Of a stretch of DNA of 64,000 nucleotides, positions 36,681-51,400 are shown in pieces. The stretch is from Echinococcus granulosus (taxonomy: Eukaryota; Platyhelminthes; Cestoda; Cyclophyllidea; Taeniidae). Each line of letters opens with the position of its first letter. Position 1 is the first letter of the stretch. The notes under the pieces are model-generated. The model saw only the letters and a program-made list of their open reading frames with translations, searched no databases and was not told where the DNA came from. The translations under genes were made by a program, and so were the position numbers. The stretch covers positions 161,719-225,718 of the forward strand of contig NW_020170392.1 in assembly GCF_000524195.1 (NCBI RefSeq), written 5' to 3'.

Positions 36681-39600
36681 AACAAACAATTCAAATATTA
36701 TAGCCCAAATGCACATTTAAAAACGAGAGACTGGGATCACGAGTGTTGCATTAATTTGCTCCCTCTTTAACTTACAGTTAATTATTTAGTTATTTCAACA
36801 TCACCAAAAGATGAGACAATGTGTTTCAACCTAAAAAGAATTGAGTTAAAAAACGTGTCCACAAGATAAAACAAGTGTCTTGTGAAGAGTCAACACGTTC
36901 GTTGTCAAGGTCTCGCATATGCGTGTCACAAATATGTGCCATGTTATCAGTTTACAGCACATGGTTGCACGAAAGTGTGACAAAAACAGATAAATTTAGT
37001 GTGAAACAATAAAAATGAGAGTTCCGATGTACCTGACCTAAGGATAATTACGGTGTTCCACCTTTGAACAATAGTTAAATTGGTAGGGTATTAGAACGGT
37101 ACAATATGTTGGCTGCGTTGGATGGTTGCACTGGGGGACCTTGGTAGAGGAGGCATGAAGGCACACGCAACTTCTGCATCGTTGACTTTGAACTCAAATG
37201 AAAGAACAGCCATTAAACAGCCTGTAGAGAGGTGAATATGGCCCTCCCATCAAGGCCTCGCAATTCGAGTGGCTGACCGATTTCATTTACTAACTCATTG
37301 TTTAAGCATTGTAGAGGTTACAGGGCCTAAAAAATAGATTTGCAGTTTTTTTACAATGAAATATTAAACTAGTAACGTGTTAGTATGTAAGTCCGCTGCT
37401 TTCCTCTCGAAAGTTGTTTCCTGCTTTCCTAAACTTACAACAACATTAAGCAATTTCTACTCGGTATTTCGGGTTTATTTCGGCCCTAGGAGACGTAAAA
37501 AGCCTGTTTCTGGAGGTGAAAACAAAACAAAATGTCATAAAAAGGATGCTTGCATTAATCAACTCCCTCCAAACGTCTGAACAAGTCCCAATTTAATTTA
37601 GACGGCAATAATATTCACCACTTCTCAAGTGATCGCAAAACAGGCAGCATCAAACTGTAGTCATCACTGAAACAGCCATTTTTGCCACCGGGAGAAGGCA
37701 CAAAAGGGTGGCTAGAATCCACACGCACAAGGGCTCGCGATTTTTGACAAATTTGCGGTGTGACATATTCGTCCTCACAATGCAAATTAGTGTCGATGGC
37801 TCTTGGCTTGGGAACACAAAACGCGGAAATAGTCGAAGTGTGCCAACCTGTCTTTTTTGCAGAAAAAAACCTTTCTACGCACTCGAGGCAAATCTGCATG
37901 GTTTAAGCAGGACTCCAGGGGGACGTGTTTGATTAGAGGAAACAAAGGTGACGTAGGCCGCCATAAAGGTTACCTCTCATGGCGTGAGGGCGAGAGAGAG
38001 ATGGTTGAACACGCAAGATATTACGACTTTTACCACAACAACTTAGTCATCTGCAGGATAAACAAGATGGGAGAGAGAGAGTGTTAGAACCAGAGGAATA
38101 ACTTTTTCAAAAGCGCGCCACCTTTATGCCATGCATTGCATATCAACGCACACTCACGTGAACTCGTTTACTGACAGTCGCACAAACAGCGCCACTACCA
38201 CCATCATCACCCCAGACGAAAATTGGTCAAACCGCCTAAAGAGTTTATGCATTCAAATGTACCACTGAATGGCACTATTCTCAAACCATGGGCAACTTAA
38301 TGCAGCAGGACCCGGGATCGCAGTTGACCGCTGTACTCAAACCAAAGATACACTCTTGTTTATATGCAACAGCCGTTGCTAGGCCCGTTGTTAAGCCAAT
38401 ACGATGAGTAATTAATAGCGTACCTTTGCTCTCGAAAGGGAATGGCATAATTTTTACGAGTGCGATCTTATTTTAATGAAAATATCAGTCTCAACTGTAA
38501 TTTGTTTGCACAAATGATTCCTTACTGGACCAACAAATATTAGCCCTCCAAGTTTGTCACGCTACATCTCCGGCAAGAAGCTGGGTAGTAAACAGATGAA
38601 ATATTCTAAAATATCAACAAAACATTTTAAGAGTACTCCTTAAACAGTTAAAACAACTATCCCAGTCCTAAAAACTCCAGTAAAGGGCCTGAGTAAATGG
38701 AAAATACCATACGACTACTAAGTCGTATCCAGACATGGAGAAAATCGGTCACAGCCTCACTTCCGCTTACTTCTGCGTATTTAAAATAACCGCCATTTCA
38801 ACCTTCCCGCCTAATTGGCCTTGAGCATCAGCTCCGCTCACAGCAGTCAAACCTGATCAGCAAATAACTGCGCTTACTTGACTCATAGAAAGCTAATTCA
38901 TATCGATTAGCAATTCGATTGATAATGAATCAACTAACCAACTTTACATATGCGACTCCATTAAAGTTGACGCCATTCAGCCTAAAAAATCAATAAACTT
39001 AACACGTGGTCAACACCATCTCTGTCCACCTTTTATGCAAATGAACATTTGTGATTTTGAAAATAAAGATGGACAGCACTTTTCATTCATAAAGTACGAC
39101 TGAAAGCCAAAAAGCTGTTAATAAAGTATTGAAACAACAGACCTGTTTCTATTTCTCCTAGACACGCTTTTTCTCTGGGGAAAGGAATATTTCCAGTTAA
39201 GGCTTGCATATTCTACGTTGAGAGTGATTTATTAAAAAAGGAAAAAAAACAGGAAGGCAGACACACGGTGGAACGAGAAAAAGGGGACAGTAGCTTATGC
39301 TTGCTGAACGATAGTTTACCCCCTCGTCCTGTCAATACTGAAGCTGCATCTAAACACAACCAGACAAAGGCTATCTGGTAAAAAAGTGAGGTAGAGAAAC
39401 AATTAGTTTTTACCCATACCTTAAAATTAATGCAATTGACAAACAAAAAGGGGAGGAAGTGTTACCAAACCAACGTGTCAGCAGTATAATCATGATGAAG
39501 GTGCGCTTTAGACCAGCACTATTCGGCACCATTAGAAGCGGACTCCGGTGTTGGTCGAAGGGGTGAGCTGACTCATGCAAAATGCTTGAGTTAACTTGTT

Positions 39601-42600
39601 TTATGGTAGCATTCAGACTGTAGAATTCTTACTTCAAAGTAAGAATTTCAGCACTTGAGACAAACTGAAGGCAAAGCAAGACTCCAGTTAAGATGTGAAT
39701 CCGTTAAATAAATCACAAGATCCTCCATCATGCGTTTTCTCTCGGGAGTTCACTCAACATAAGCTAGGGGAATTCCAAGCAGAAATATTTTAGACCTTAT
39801 TTTCTTGGCAAAAGAGGTTAATAGGACACATTAGTCCACTTATGACATTTACAGAAAAGGAAAATGTTCCACCAGCATCGATCACACTTTTGAAGGCGCT
39901 AATTACCAAACTTTACTCGTCGCGGTGGAAGAATTGCAACCAACGCGGCTAATTGCCTGCCACATGCACGCATGAAATGTGCAGCGTCCAAAAAACCGTC
40001 CACGGCATGAGGTGATTTACGAGGTCGAGAGTAAATTAGCATCACCCAAGGCGTTGGAGCCCATTCTATGAAAAAAATCCGAAATCCGAGGTCCAACGCT
40101 CAGATTGATGCCTCCAGTTTGTTCTCGCATGCTGTCACGTGAGCGGGCATTTGACACTAGACTTGGAATTCGCTTGAGAATTCTTTTCAAAACAATGGCT
40201 GCTTAATCAGACGGGCGCTATCAAATCATAAAGGGGAGGAATTCCAGTACCGTCTCCGATCAAACTTCTTGGCCGTTGGGAACATAGGCCTAGAATCAGC
40301 TGAAGTCCAAAGATGCGGCTTCGAATACGATTTAATCATTACATTAAAAAGAAAAAAGTGAGTACTGGTCGTGGATACTTCATCCTTAGACGTATTTCAG
40401 AGCCCATGCGTTTATTTTATTCGTCTCATACTGGGCTGACGGTAATCGCACTGTTGAGGTACACCTCAAAGTTTGTTCATCGAAAAACCTTACCGCCTAA
40501 TTGTTCTGTTGGGGTGACACTTGAAACAGATTTGCCTCACTCACTCAGTTAGTTATTACCTCGTCGGTATTTCCGCACGTACTTTCAGGCTCTCCTCTTT
40601 ACGAGTGTCAATCTGAGAAGTGGTGTTGTCAAATTGTGCTTCGTAGGGTGGATTTTGGTGATCACTAAAACGCAAATTACTAACACTTCAACCAAGAGAG
40701 CACGAGACTCGCTAGGAGACACAGAGCAATTTACAGACTATAACTTTATAAAAAGGATATAAATTTGAAGTAGCTCTTATCACCTGGTGAAGTAAGTAGC
40801 TCTCCGAAATGCCACATCTGGCAGGGCCATGCAATACTGGCACCAGGTTGGTTGAAACCTCTACAATTTACGGATACGCTTCTTTGCCTTACATTTTGCA
40901 GTTTAAATGCCACCATATATGATTGCAGAGCGCTCATTCCACTTGTACACACTTCTACTATCAGGCAAATTACTTGGTGATTCTGTTTCGTTCACACATC
41001 CCTTAAAATGCTGGTCTTATTATTGAAAAGTGAAGCAGCGAAACGGTGTGGCCACAGCGTATGGCATTGTGCGCTGATGAGGCAAAAACTGGCCATGACT
41101 CGTCGTTTTCTTGACGTAAAAATCCCAAGGGGTAGTAAATGTCCCATTTAAGAGAACCCCAGACGCCAGTAGCGGGGTAAAAATGACATTTAATTGCACC
41201 TAGCATTCCACGAATTTGGATTTTGGCCGACTCCCTTCAAATACTCGAATCTTGTAGGGGAAAGTTAGCATAGATTACACAGTTGATACTTCAATGTGCC
41301 TGTAAAACTCGTCCGCCAACAATTTCACAATATTTTAAGAGTGGTCAGGGTAGGTGAGGCGAAACAGTCCCAACTTTTCAAGACGGGTTGGTGAAATGAT
41401 TAATGAAAGAGAGCCTAGGATTCAGGACATTCAAGAAAAAGCTCGCGTGTCACTTTGGTGCGATTTAGAAAGCATGTAGACGAAACTGGTTAAGCATTTC
41501 GCCAGTACAAACGAAATTCGCATTACTAAGCCCAGAGATTAGAACATCGCTAATAGGAATGCAAATCATTTCAGGGTCAAAAGGTCATCGGTGCAAAAGA
41601 GGTGAAGAGCGATCGGCCACAAATGTATTTCACCCTGCACCAGATTGCCAGTTGTTCAATGCCGCGTTGAGCAGGTACAGCAAACAGTGTTTCCTGAAAG
41701 TTCTACATGCAAGTAAAAATCGTAATCTGCAAGTACCGATAACCGTGCGTTGATGGATCTTAGAGACATCCAGTAAAACCTAACATTAGGGAGTCATACC
41801 AAGGGAGATTATCAGTCGCGACGAAGTGCATGAGGAGGCTGAAAATGGGTATTGTCGGACCCATTCCTAAAAAATCGTCAAAACGTGGAATCAGCATTCA
41901 TGATCTTTAGCAGTGGAAAGGAATAATTACCGGAGATGTTCTAAAATGCTTAGGTTAATAAAAAGCGAGATTCAAAAGCACGACCAATAATTTCTTTTAA
42001 AAATCAACACCATCTGCGAAGCCACTATTCTATCGGCAACACAACCTGCACGCCATTTTGCGCGTCCGCTACCCAGACATTATCAATCGATGACGAAACC
42101 TTGAAATTAGATCAATAAATCGATTCTACGCACCAAGTCTAAAAACCACAGTTTAACGAAGTGCCGCGCACTAATTTGTTCTAAAGTTGTTTGAGATTTT
42201 TCCCGATCAGAGCACAGCCAAAACAAGGTGGAGTAATTAATCGAGGCGGTGGGATACAAAACCACAAGTAGTGCCCACCGGAAATGATCAAAGGCCTACA
42301 GTAGGCAAACCCCTTCAGTGCCTTTCGGTGGAATGAAAATTTAAAATCAATTCGCAGTTTGCAGTGTTAAGGCGTCAGAACTACGGCCCCTTCATACAGG
42401 CAAGTTAAAGTTACCTTGATGAAATCAGTTTGAGAAATGAGGAGTGGCGCAAGACCTCACCTACATTAGGCGTCCCCTACATTCATAAGTCCAATTTTAA
42501 GAGGGTAGAAATTGAATACCATCTGGGTACTCAGCACTGCCACGTGACACGACACTCCACCATAACCCTGTGGTGTGACAGTATGGATTTTTGTTTTCGA

Positions 42601-44894
42601 GAAGCGCACTCAAGAAAGTAGTTACATCACTGAAAGCAGTAAAAAACCAGTTCTCTTTACAAATGATTCCAATTTTCAGAGGATCCACATTGGTTTATCC
42701 GACCGTACCAACTATTTGCTGCCACCAATTGAAGACTTAGCAACCTGGCCTTCGTGGAGTAATATACATGATACTTCAAAGGTGCCTCAGACATAAACGC
42801 CATAAAATACAGATAGTCATAGATTCTCTCGATTCTTAGTATTAATTGTTCAGCTTTTCCCCTAAAATCTACTGAAGTATGTGTACTTTTACAACATCTT
42901 ATGAGATAGGTTTTATGAATGGAGGAATAAAAACCATGTCCAATTCTTGTAAGTGCGCCAGGGTATAAAAAAGCAATTGCAGGAGAGGAGAATAGGTTAA
43001 AGCTTTTTGTGCACTACATATTTTCGCATATCCATGTAGTGAGAGGGAGGGCAGCAGAGACAAATGAAGCCGGAGGTGAAGAAATAGGGCGAACATAAAC
43101 AACGCAAAAGTGCAAACCTGGAGGTCACGCTTTGATCGCGAAAATATGGCAAGAATAACGATAGCAGGATGATCGATGCTGACGGCGAGCGTAAACTTTT
43201 TTCACACCAATCCCCTGTGCCTCACATTTGTCACTCGATTGGACCAAGAACATGGTCCGATCCCTGTGCTGCATCTATAGTGAATGAAACTTCAGTTACT
43301 TCTACAAAAAGATTTGAATATTTGACTGGCGGATGGATGAAAGAGTTTCGTCGAGGCCGTACTCAGCTCTCCTTAGCCATTGAAGCCAGTGTTGCAATCG
43401 CTTCAAAATTTCACAAGCAATGCGAAGTCAAGCAATTATTCTCTAAGTTGAATAAATCAAAGGACAAGCAGCTAAAATGAAATCACAAGTTGCGCTTTCT
43501 CATTGATGTGGTATTTTGTGTGGTGAAGTGAGCTCATTAAAAACAACTTGGTTGGCTGCATCTGCGACCTCGTTTCATTATTCCATTTTTCAGGAAAAAA
43601 TTACTAAACCTGGTATAGTGAGCTACCAGAAGGCTAATCTTTTTCCAGGCAGAGACGGAGCTGTCTCGGTGAGGTATAATTGCAACACAACCGCCACGCA
43701 CCTATTGGTCCGTGGAAAAGCCCGCCCTCGGTGCTGACGCAAGCACCGGATATGTGCATCCCCTGCGTAGCGTTACCACCTCAGGGCTTCCCCGCCCCAC
43801 CTTACCCCCTTTAATTACCACTGCTGCACCAGCCGCATAAGCTAATGTGTCTGGCAATTTTCGTTACACTTTTACAGCGTGCTTCATTTCACCTCTAGAG
43901 CGGTAAAAATTCACTCGCCTGTTACAAACACCTGAACGCATTTGACATTGGACTCCGTTTCCATCATATTCGTGTCAATAACACTAAAATTAATCCGTGT
44001 TAACGCCATTTATAAATCAGCTGCAGCGTCGGAGATCACAAGTTCAATGTTTACAGTAAGCAATGACGGCCACTGTATGACCTCCACTAACCACAGTTTT
44101 GCTTTTCCTCATCCACGATGTCCTTGCGACATTAAACGGTGGTCATTTTCATCCCTCACGCCACCTAATGGCACTAGAACTTTCATATAGTTGGGAACCG
44201 GATAGCAGGATGCACTTACGTCTACATGTAACTGAACTGAAGCGCCCCGAATCATTCCCAAGGTCGTAATGAAGATTTATAACAAACCTACGGGCGGACT
44301 GGGTGGTGAACACTATGACATTGGCATGCCGACTGAAGCGTCCGCGTAGTCAAATGCACACTTTGAAGCAATGTACTTTACCAATAAAACAGCACCTCCA
44401 TTTATACACTCAAGTTAAAATTTGCACCAATTTTCTTCACAGTCCAAACACGTGCAAATACCTCTGGCTCTCCGTTCTCAGATCAGCCAACCAACTGCAA
44501 TGGACGACCCATTTTGTAGTTTCTGCCCTTTTCGCCTAATGGAAGAAACACTTTATCGCTCCACATTTCGCGCTTAGCACAGCCATAAATTGCCGAGCTT
44601 TAGAGAGCACTGCTGTGGTAATGCGACAGATTACGATCCCGCCTTTATTTTCGCGCCCACACGGGGAAGGAGAGAAGAATCTGCACGAAAGGCGGGCAAA
44701 CTGCGACATTTCAAGAAAGTATGCAAAACTCTCCCACACAGCGCCTAGTTATGCAGAAGAGGTGGCTGAAGAAATGGGACAACTGTGGCCAGCAATAGAC
44801 AGAAGGGAAGGAAAGGAACAATAGCAAGTGAACAACAGGCTGACATGGAAACTTTTACATTCTTTACCAAAAAAGGCTGTCTTGTAACGTCTTC

Positions 44895-44906
44895 GGGGGG
44901 GGGGGG
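44895..44906. repeat. G12 homopolymer
   Basis: Twelve G in otherwise mixed sequence, the only long G run on the plus strand. Compare C12-C15 runs elsewhere. Confidence 0.9.
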
Positions 44907-47900
44907 CTAGTCGAGCACTGGCACTCATTGGAAAAGACCAACGAAATAGGAGAATGAAATCTGACTTTGCAATCTCCACAAAAAGTGAAATCCAGTGGTG
45001 GTGGGCACTTCTGGTTAAAAAAGTCAGTTTGATTGGAGAACTCACTTTTAGATTGAAATTAACTTGGAGAAAAAAACCGTGGATAAAGTCCAACATGTCC
45101 TTAAAAAGTCCTTAGGTAGAGCAACTTTCATTACTGACGTATTTTATTAATGAGGCACAAGAAACAGTTCATCATCAAAGTAATTTATACAGTGGGTTAT
45201 AAAAAGAGGGACTATTCGCAATTTCCTGAGTAAAAATGCCACAGGTACGGTAATAACGAGGAGGTAAACGAAAAGACGAATCTTGCAGGGATTGGGTAAA
45301 ACAACAGCGAGGTAGCTAAGACAGTTTTGCTTTCTGCCTCATTACCGAGCATGGGTTTGAGGGAGGGCCATTGCCTTGACCGCTGTAGCAACCGCAGATT
45401 AGCAAAATCTACTTATTTTCCACCTTTCCTAGGGGAACGACCAAGATAGTCAAGTCGTACAGGACTGGTTAACCAAACGGAGAGTGAAATTACCCCACCA
45501 TCCACTCCACAACCTTAAAGAGTTCACGGCACGGAAACACAGGACGAGGGGCCTGATTAGAGGTTTACTTAAACAGTCCTACCAGCGGCAACTTACAAGG
45601 CCGAGGACATAAAAATCTGTTTATATTAAAAACTACGTTTGCAAGATTGCAAAGTACCTCCCTCTAGGCTCTATCCTAAAATCTTGGCTGCCGCGACATT
45701 TATTGCTTTTTTGCTCATTATAAAGCCTGCGTCTAAGTGGTAATTACCAGAGCTTAGCTGTTGGGCGCTCCCAAGACTGAATCAAAATCCTTCACAAATA
45801 ATAACGGAGAGGACATGTGTACGGCTTAGACCATTCATGCACATTACTTCCTATCATAACACGATTGCCTCCTGCACTGAATGGAAGGAAAATGTCCTTA
45901 ATCTCCCTCTTCTTGATGTCGAGCTGTTTACCGCATCCAACACCCAATAGTCACCCCTCAATGATAGACCGATCCAGAGAGGGAGAGATACAGAAGTAAT
46001 TGAGCGCATTTAGAATCGCCTGATTGGTAATAGTTATATCGGCAGGACGTTTAACAACACCCATCAAGGGAGGCACACCCAAATGGAACACCAAGATGCG
46101 TAGAGAGAAGATTGCAATGCAATGCGAAAAGGCCAACTTGAATAGATACTTACTAAACCTAAATGGTCGCAACGGTGCTTTGTGGAGAGATGTGTCACTC
46201 AATAAAAGACAAACAGGCATTTCCACCCACCTTTAACATTTTACTGAGTAGAATTTGCGTTTCGGAAAGTTCCAGTAGATTCATTTTGAAAAATAATGTT
46301 TCAGAATCACATGACTGTTACTAACATGTTAACAAAGCCAGAAGGGACCACAGAATACAATTTGCTGGACAGGACGATATTTCTTTAAGTTCTCTGTTCA
46401 GCTAACCATGCTCTACGGTCTCGACAGATTTCAGTCACCATCTTGATGTTATTGTAGTCCTTTCATGACACTTCCATACATTTATCCAGACAGATACGTT
46501 ATAAAAAATCACCAAGAGGGACTGGAACCCCAAACACCAATCCAACACGGCGTGGCAGTTGAGTACGTGGACTCGCCGTAAGATCCAGCCTATATTAAAG
46601 ACGTGGATTTAAACAAGGGCGGATGGTGCGGATCGAGAAAACAAGTTGCCCTGTTCCATCAGACTGCCATGTAAGCCACAATGCACCCGTGTGAGAGCTA
46701 CATATGCGCAGAGATGAGATGTGTATCTAGAGTGGGGAGGAGAAAAATGTAAACTAGTCTAGAATCTCGAATTTACTATCCACGTGTTTGTGTGTCTGGC
46801 GTCGCGCCATTAACTCAGGCTTGGACATGAACATGGTAGGGAGGCGCAGAACACGACTTTTCAGCGTTCACCGAGGTCCTTTAAATTGCAAATGAGATCA
46901 TTATCAGCCTGCTTTTTTAAGCATATAATTGCCTTGCCAAGTTCATTCACCTCTTAACTGAAAATAGGCCTTCGAATTAGCGCATTATAGCTCGGATTTA
47001 TTTTATGCAAAAGGGGAATCCGTTTGGAGTGGAATGCCGTTTCCGAGATGAATCGGGTACATAAAAAAATGATACATCGTGCACTTTACGCCACAATAAA
47101 TGACCTTGATATTTCGCCGTAAATCAAGGTCAAAAGTCCTGAAGCCTTAGGAGTAAAATAGGATCATAACTTCAATAATTAAAAAGCCATTTCATGGCCC
47201 CGGCAAATTTATGACTATAAACAAGAACAATAGTGGCTCCGCACACTTTAATGGCGGATTACATGGAAGAGAAGGACTAACGTAGGTTTCACTAAAAACT
47301 ACATCGTAGAGTGTTGAGACTCGAAATATAAAGTCTTTCTCGATCACATTTTAATTTATAAGAAACAACAAAAAAGAAGGTGGGAAAAAGAGAAATCCCT
47401 AAGCGTCTCCATCCTGCTCGGCATATGGAAGCAACAGCTGCAGGCAGTTATCGAAAGAGATTCCATCCACACAGACACACGCACAGGTAAAAGTATATTC
47501 AAACGTGGTGATATATTGCCGCCGCCTCCTCCTCCTGCTTCTCCTTTTCCCTCTTCCTGCAGCGATCAATACAACCACGGAGGGCGTAGAACCCGAATCG
47601 CCGGGAGCTTTTGTTGACTTAGTCATTCGTTCGCTTGCGCGGCAAGACTACGAAGGTCAATTTTTTTCCAGCGGGCAAAGGAACGAAGACAACAGAAATC
47701 GACAGTACTGAATTAATTACCGAATCTCAGATTCCCCTAAATAACAAATTTGGCTGCCAAGAATTCCGCTCGCGTTCCAGTATGTAATAAATTGTCTGAG
47801 TTTGTGACTAGCCCCCGAAAAGTCCTTCATGCAGAAGCTTTTGTGATAACATGGAGATCATAGTTTACGGTGTTTCCAAGAGCAGTTGTGTCATGGAACC

Positions 47901-48405
47901 GCCGCAGCAGGATTGGTGGTGAAAGTTCCTTCAGGTAGACGATTTCAATATCCGATTCTCAGCTGGAACCGAAGCAAACGATGGTGATCCGTCATTTATC
48001 ACGTTTCAAGAACATGATAAGAGTTAAGCGAGCATGCGAAAGACAATTGCTTCAGGAACTTTCCATCACTTACCGCGCAGCAGTTGAACCACTTTTCGCA
48101 AACCGCTACCAAAGTCCCCCAAAAAGGTACTTAGCTGTCATCCACCATCCGTTAGAACGGCGAAATGTTGACATTCGGAAAAGTACTTAAATTAACACTC
48201 CCTCTTCTTTTGAATCCAAATTAGACACTTCAGTATTTGATAGCAAGAGAGCTTAATCAATCAAGAAAGCATTAAGCATAGATTACAATTCTCGCATCCT
48301 AAAATAAAGGCCAAACACTTAGACCTACCCGAACCTACATAGCCATAGTGGTAGATTCAGAGGGAGGCGAATATATATTAATGGAGGATACATTTGATGC
48401 AGTGT

Positions 48406-51400
48406 TTACAGTGCTTGATTGCCACTGGACCAGAGAGGGTTGGGAGTGAGGTGGGAGGGGACATGAGGATGATGCGGGGGTGGAAGGCGGGTCGCGGAGG
48501 TGGGGCACAGTGGTGCAACCTAAAGTAGAGGTGCAGTCATAGCATTGTAAGACAAGGCTTTCGAATTCGCACCACTGTCCGTGGTTAGGCGATGAGGCGT
48601 AAAGGAACAAGTGGTTAGAGTGAATGAATTTTTGGAAATCAAAAATCTAGTTCCCTGTGGCAGTCCTAGCCCTGTTAAGGAAAAAACACCTAGCTAGTTA
48701 TACGTTCTGGGTATTGCAGTACAAGAGACCGGAGCGGTCTCTAGGTGAAAAACGATTCGACCTAAGAACAAGCGATTATTTAAAGACTATTACAACAACT
48801 CAAAGCAACTGCCTTACAGAGATCCTAGAGCTTTGCTACAACCCCTCAGGCAATCGACTTTGTAGAAAAAAATGTTATGATTTAATTACAAGCCACACAT
48901 AGGATGTGGGAGAAACAACCCTAAGCAAGATGAAATGTTTTCAGTCAAGCCTGAAGTATAACAGACAACATAATCCCCTTCAATCCGAGCTTATTGAAGC
49001 GATCACCGAACATTAATGCTGTTTGGCATACCAACGCCACACTCCATGTGTGTCAAAAGCGGAATAATCAAGTTCACTGAATCAGGAGAATCATATATCA
49101 GCCATAGCAACAAGCTCCAGAAAGCCAAGGAAAAACTAAGTTGCAAATGAGGCAAGGTAAGTACCTTACCGACTAACTTAACTGAAATAATACATGTGCC
49201 ACTAACAACATGTCGAAAAGTGTTAAAAGGCGCTGCCATTTGCAGGGTTTTACACGTTATCTACCAGGTTCTCAGAGAGTGAACGAGCACCACAACTGAG
49301 ATGTCATATCTTTCTAATTTAGTACCGAATGGTTTTCTTTTTATTTTCTTTTCGTTAGATACCAAATCCCTTATTCTCATAAACGAAAGCCAGCTGACAT
49401 CTATAGGGACGGGTGGAGCATTAATCAAGCAAAAGAGAAAGAGAAACCGTTTCCATTTTAGCAGTACAACGACTAACCTTCAAACTGACGGCTGCAGCAG
49501 CAGTGGCAGCAGCAGCCGAAGGATTGGCTCGAATGGCCGCAGCAAGGGCAGCGATAGTGACAGCCGAGTTGGCCGCATCGTCGCTGGTGATGTCGCCACC
49601 ACTGCTACCAGCAACTCGGCGTGACAGTTGCTGAGATGGAGATGGAGCGACCAGGAGCGCATTTGCAGGTGGTAATGCCGCTGACGTGGGAGGGGTGGAG
49701 AGGAAGGGTGGAGGTGGGATGCTGAAGTTTGCGGGGGGTGGGATGAGGAAGGAAGGTGGAGCGACACCGGTGGATGATGGAGGTGGATTTGCGGTGGAGG
49801 TAACACCGGGCGCCAAGCCGGCTTTCGTTGCAGCCATCGTGATCGGTGCAGCGGCAGTAGTTTTGGGTTTGTGGCGATGGTCAATGTGTGCCTGCAGATC
49901 GCGCTGACTGAGGTAAGTGCGACAACACTGCGAGTCCTCGGTGCACTTGAAGATGCCTCCAAGCAGGCATCGATCGCACGAGACGTATGAAATTTTGCAT
50001 CTGAGGTGAATAAGCAGACGAGAGGTCTGGATAAATAGAGCTAAATAAACATCCACAAAAAGTACTTAACCATCAATACCAATTTTCCTCAAGACAAATA
50101 GGAAAGGTATTATCACACTGACTTTTTGCCGTTGGTACAAGGGGTTATTCGACCGATGTTTGTATGCAATAAAATACTACGCATGATTCGCGATTTTTGA
50201 TCATTTGGTGAGTCGTGGATAATAAGAAGGAAAATTCACCAGCTAACCCAAAAAAGAAGTCCAGCTCAATCCATACATATTTCGCTGTAATGACTTGCTA
50301 TGACTTGTAGAAAAACGAAGAATGCTAGTGATTATTCCCACGCAGGCTTCATAAAAAAATTGGTTAAAATGGGTCGGACCATCGACACGGCACACTTTGT
50401 TGTGCCCTATGCCTTCAAATTCTGTCAATTGAACCTGAANNNNNNNNNNNNNNNNNNNNNNNNNNNNNNNNNNNNNNNNNNNNNNNNNNNNNNNNNNNNN
50501 NNNNNNNNNNNNNNNNNNNNNNNNNNNNNNNNNNNNNNNAGTTTTTTCACCCAATAAAACATTTTTTTCATGGCAATCTACGCTAATTTACTTTGTATGA
50601 TGGAATATAGCAAGAACTTCTATGGTCACCTTACTTTTGCATCCCAAAATGAAAAAAAGTTTGATTCCAAACCTTAGAACAACGAAACGAGAAAGACCCT
50701 TACACAATAGTGGCAACACTGTTGTGGTTTGCAACACAAATGGAAGCACCAAACATACCGTTAGGCGAAAAAATGTGAGGAGATAGTTTAACTGTATTTG
50801 TTTTACGGAATTACAGCTCGACATTCGCCCGAAATATGCCATAATTGCAAGTAAGGATGCGTAAGGCGAGAGGGTTTTACGTTTTTTTTTTAGGAAAAAA
50901 AACAAATCCCATTTAGAGTCCACAAAACCAAGAGTTGATAAAAGGAAATGATGCGAACGTGGTTGTGATTGGAGAAAAAGAAATCACAGGTTCCAATGCC
51001 ACTAGTGGTCAAGCAGCCAGGACTCCATTTATCTACCTTCCACAGTAAGAACTTTCGGGTAAGGCTGATGATCGAAAAATCATCCCTAGCGTGATGGAAG
51101 AGGCGAGTGACAGTAGACGTCTAAAGCATAGTCCGGAAACAACAAATGGGGTCCAGAGAGCGTCAGAACTGACAGCATGCAGATCAATAGAGACGGCTAA
51201 AAGTTGAGGTCACATTCGAAGGATGCCTTTTATCGCGAGCTAAACCCCTGAAATCTAGCGCCAAATATGGCTGGAAATTGCAGTAAATGGTGACTCTTCT
51301 TACCTATTAGCAACTTTGCGATATACTTTATTTAATGGAAAACCTAGAGAGATTGTATAATTGAAAGAGGAAAGGGATGACAAACGATGGACTACTAAGA

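Larger units (their letters stand above)
35501..48405. other. Large non-coding stretch left of the HAKAI gene
   Basis: No gene could be defended. It contains one R1 copy (36531-36680), a short GAGAGAGA run at 38072 and a G12 tract at 44895-44906. A plus-strand frame of 103 codons at 43169-43480 has fairly protein-like composition but no splice support. A CTC-rich patch at 47520-47560 ends in a strong acceptor-like CAG without a usable partner. Distal HAKAI 3' UTR sequence should lie below 48405, but I saw no clear minus-strand AATAAA. Confidence 0.4.

Noticed and set aside
43169..43480. 103-codon plus-strand frame with Lys-rich C-terminus
   Set aside because: No homology recognised, no splice context; dozens of random frames of about 100 codons are expected.
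47403..47711. Open frame with a signal-peptide-like Leu run and a polar tail, resembling a secreted peptide precursor
   Set aside because: There is no ATG anywhere in the frame, the Leu run is encoded by a CTC microsatellite, and joining the internal acceptor to a leader AUG would give an early stop.
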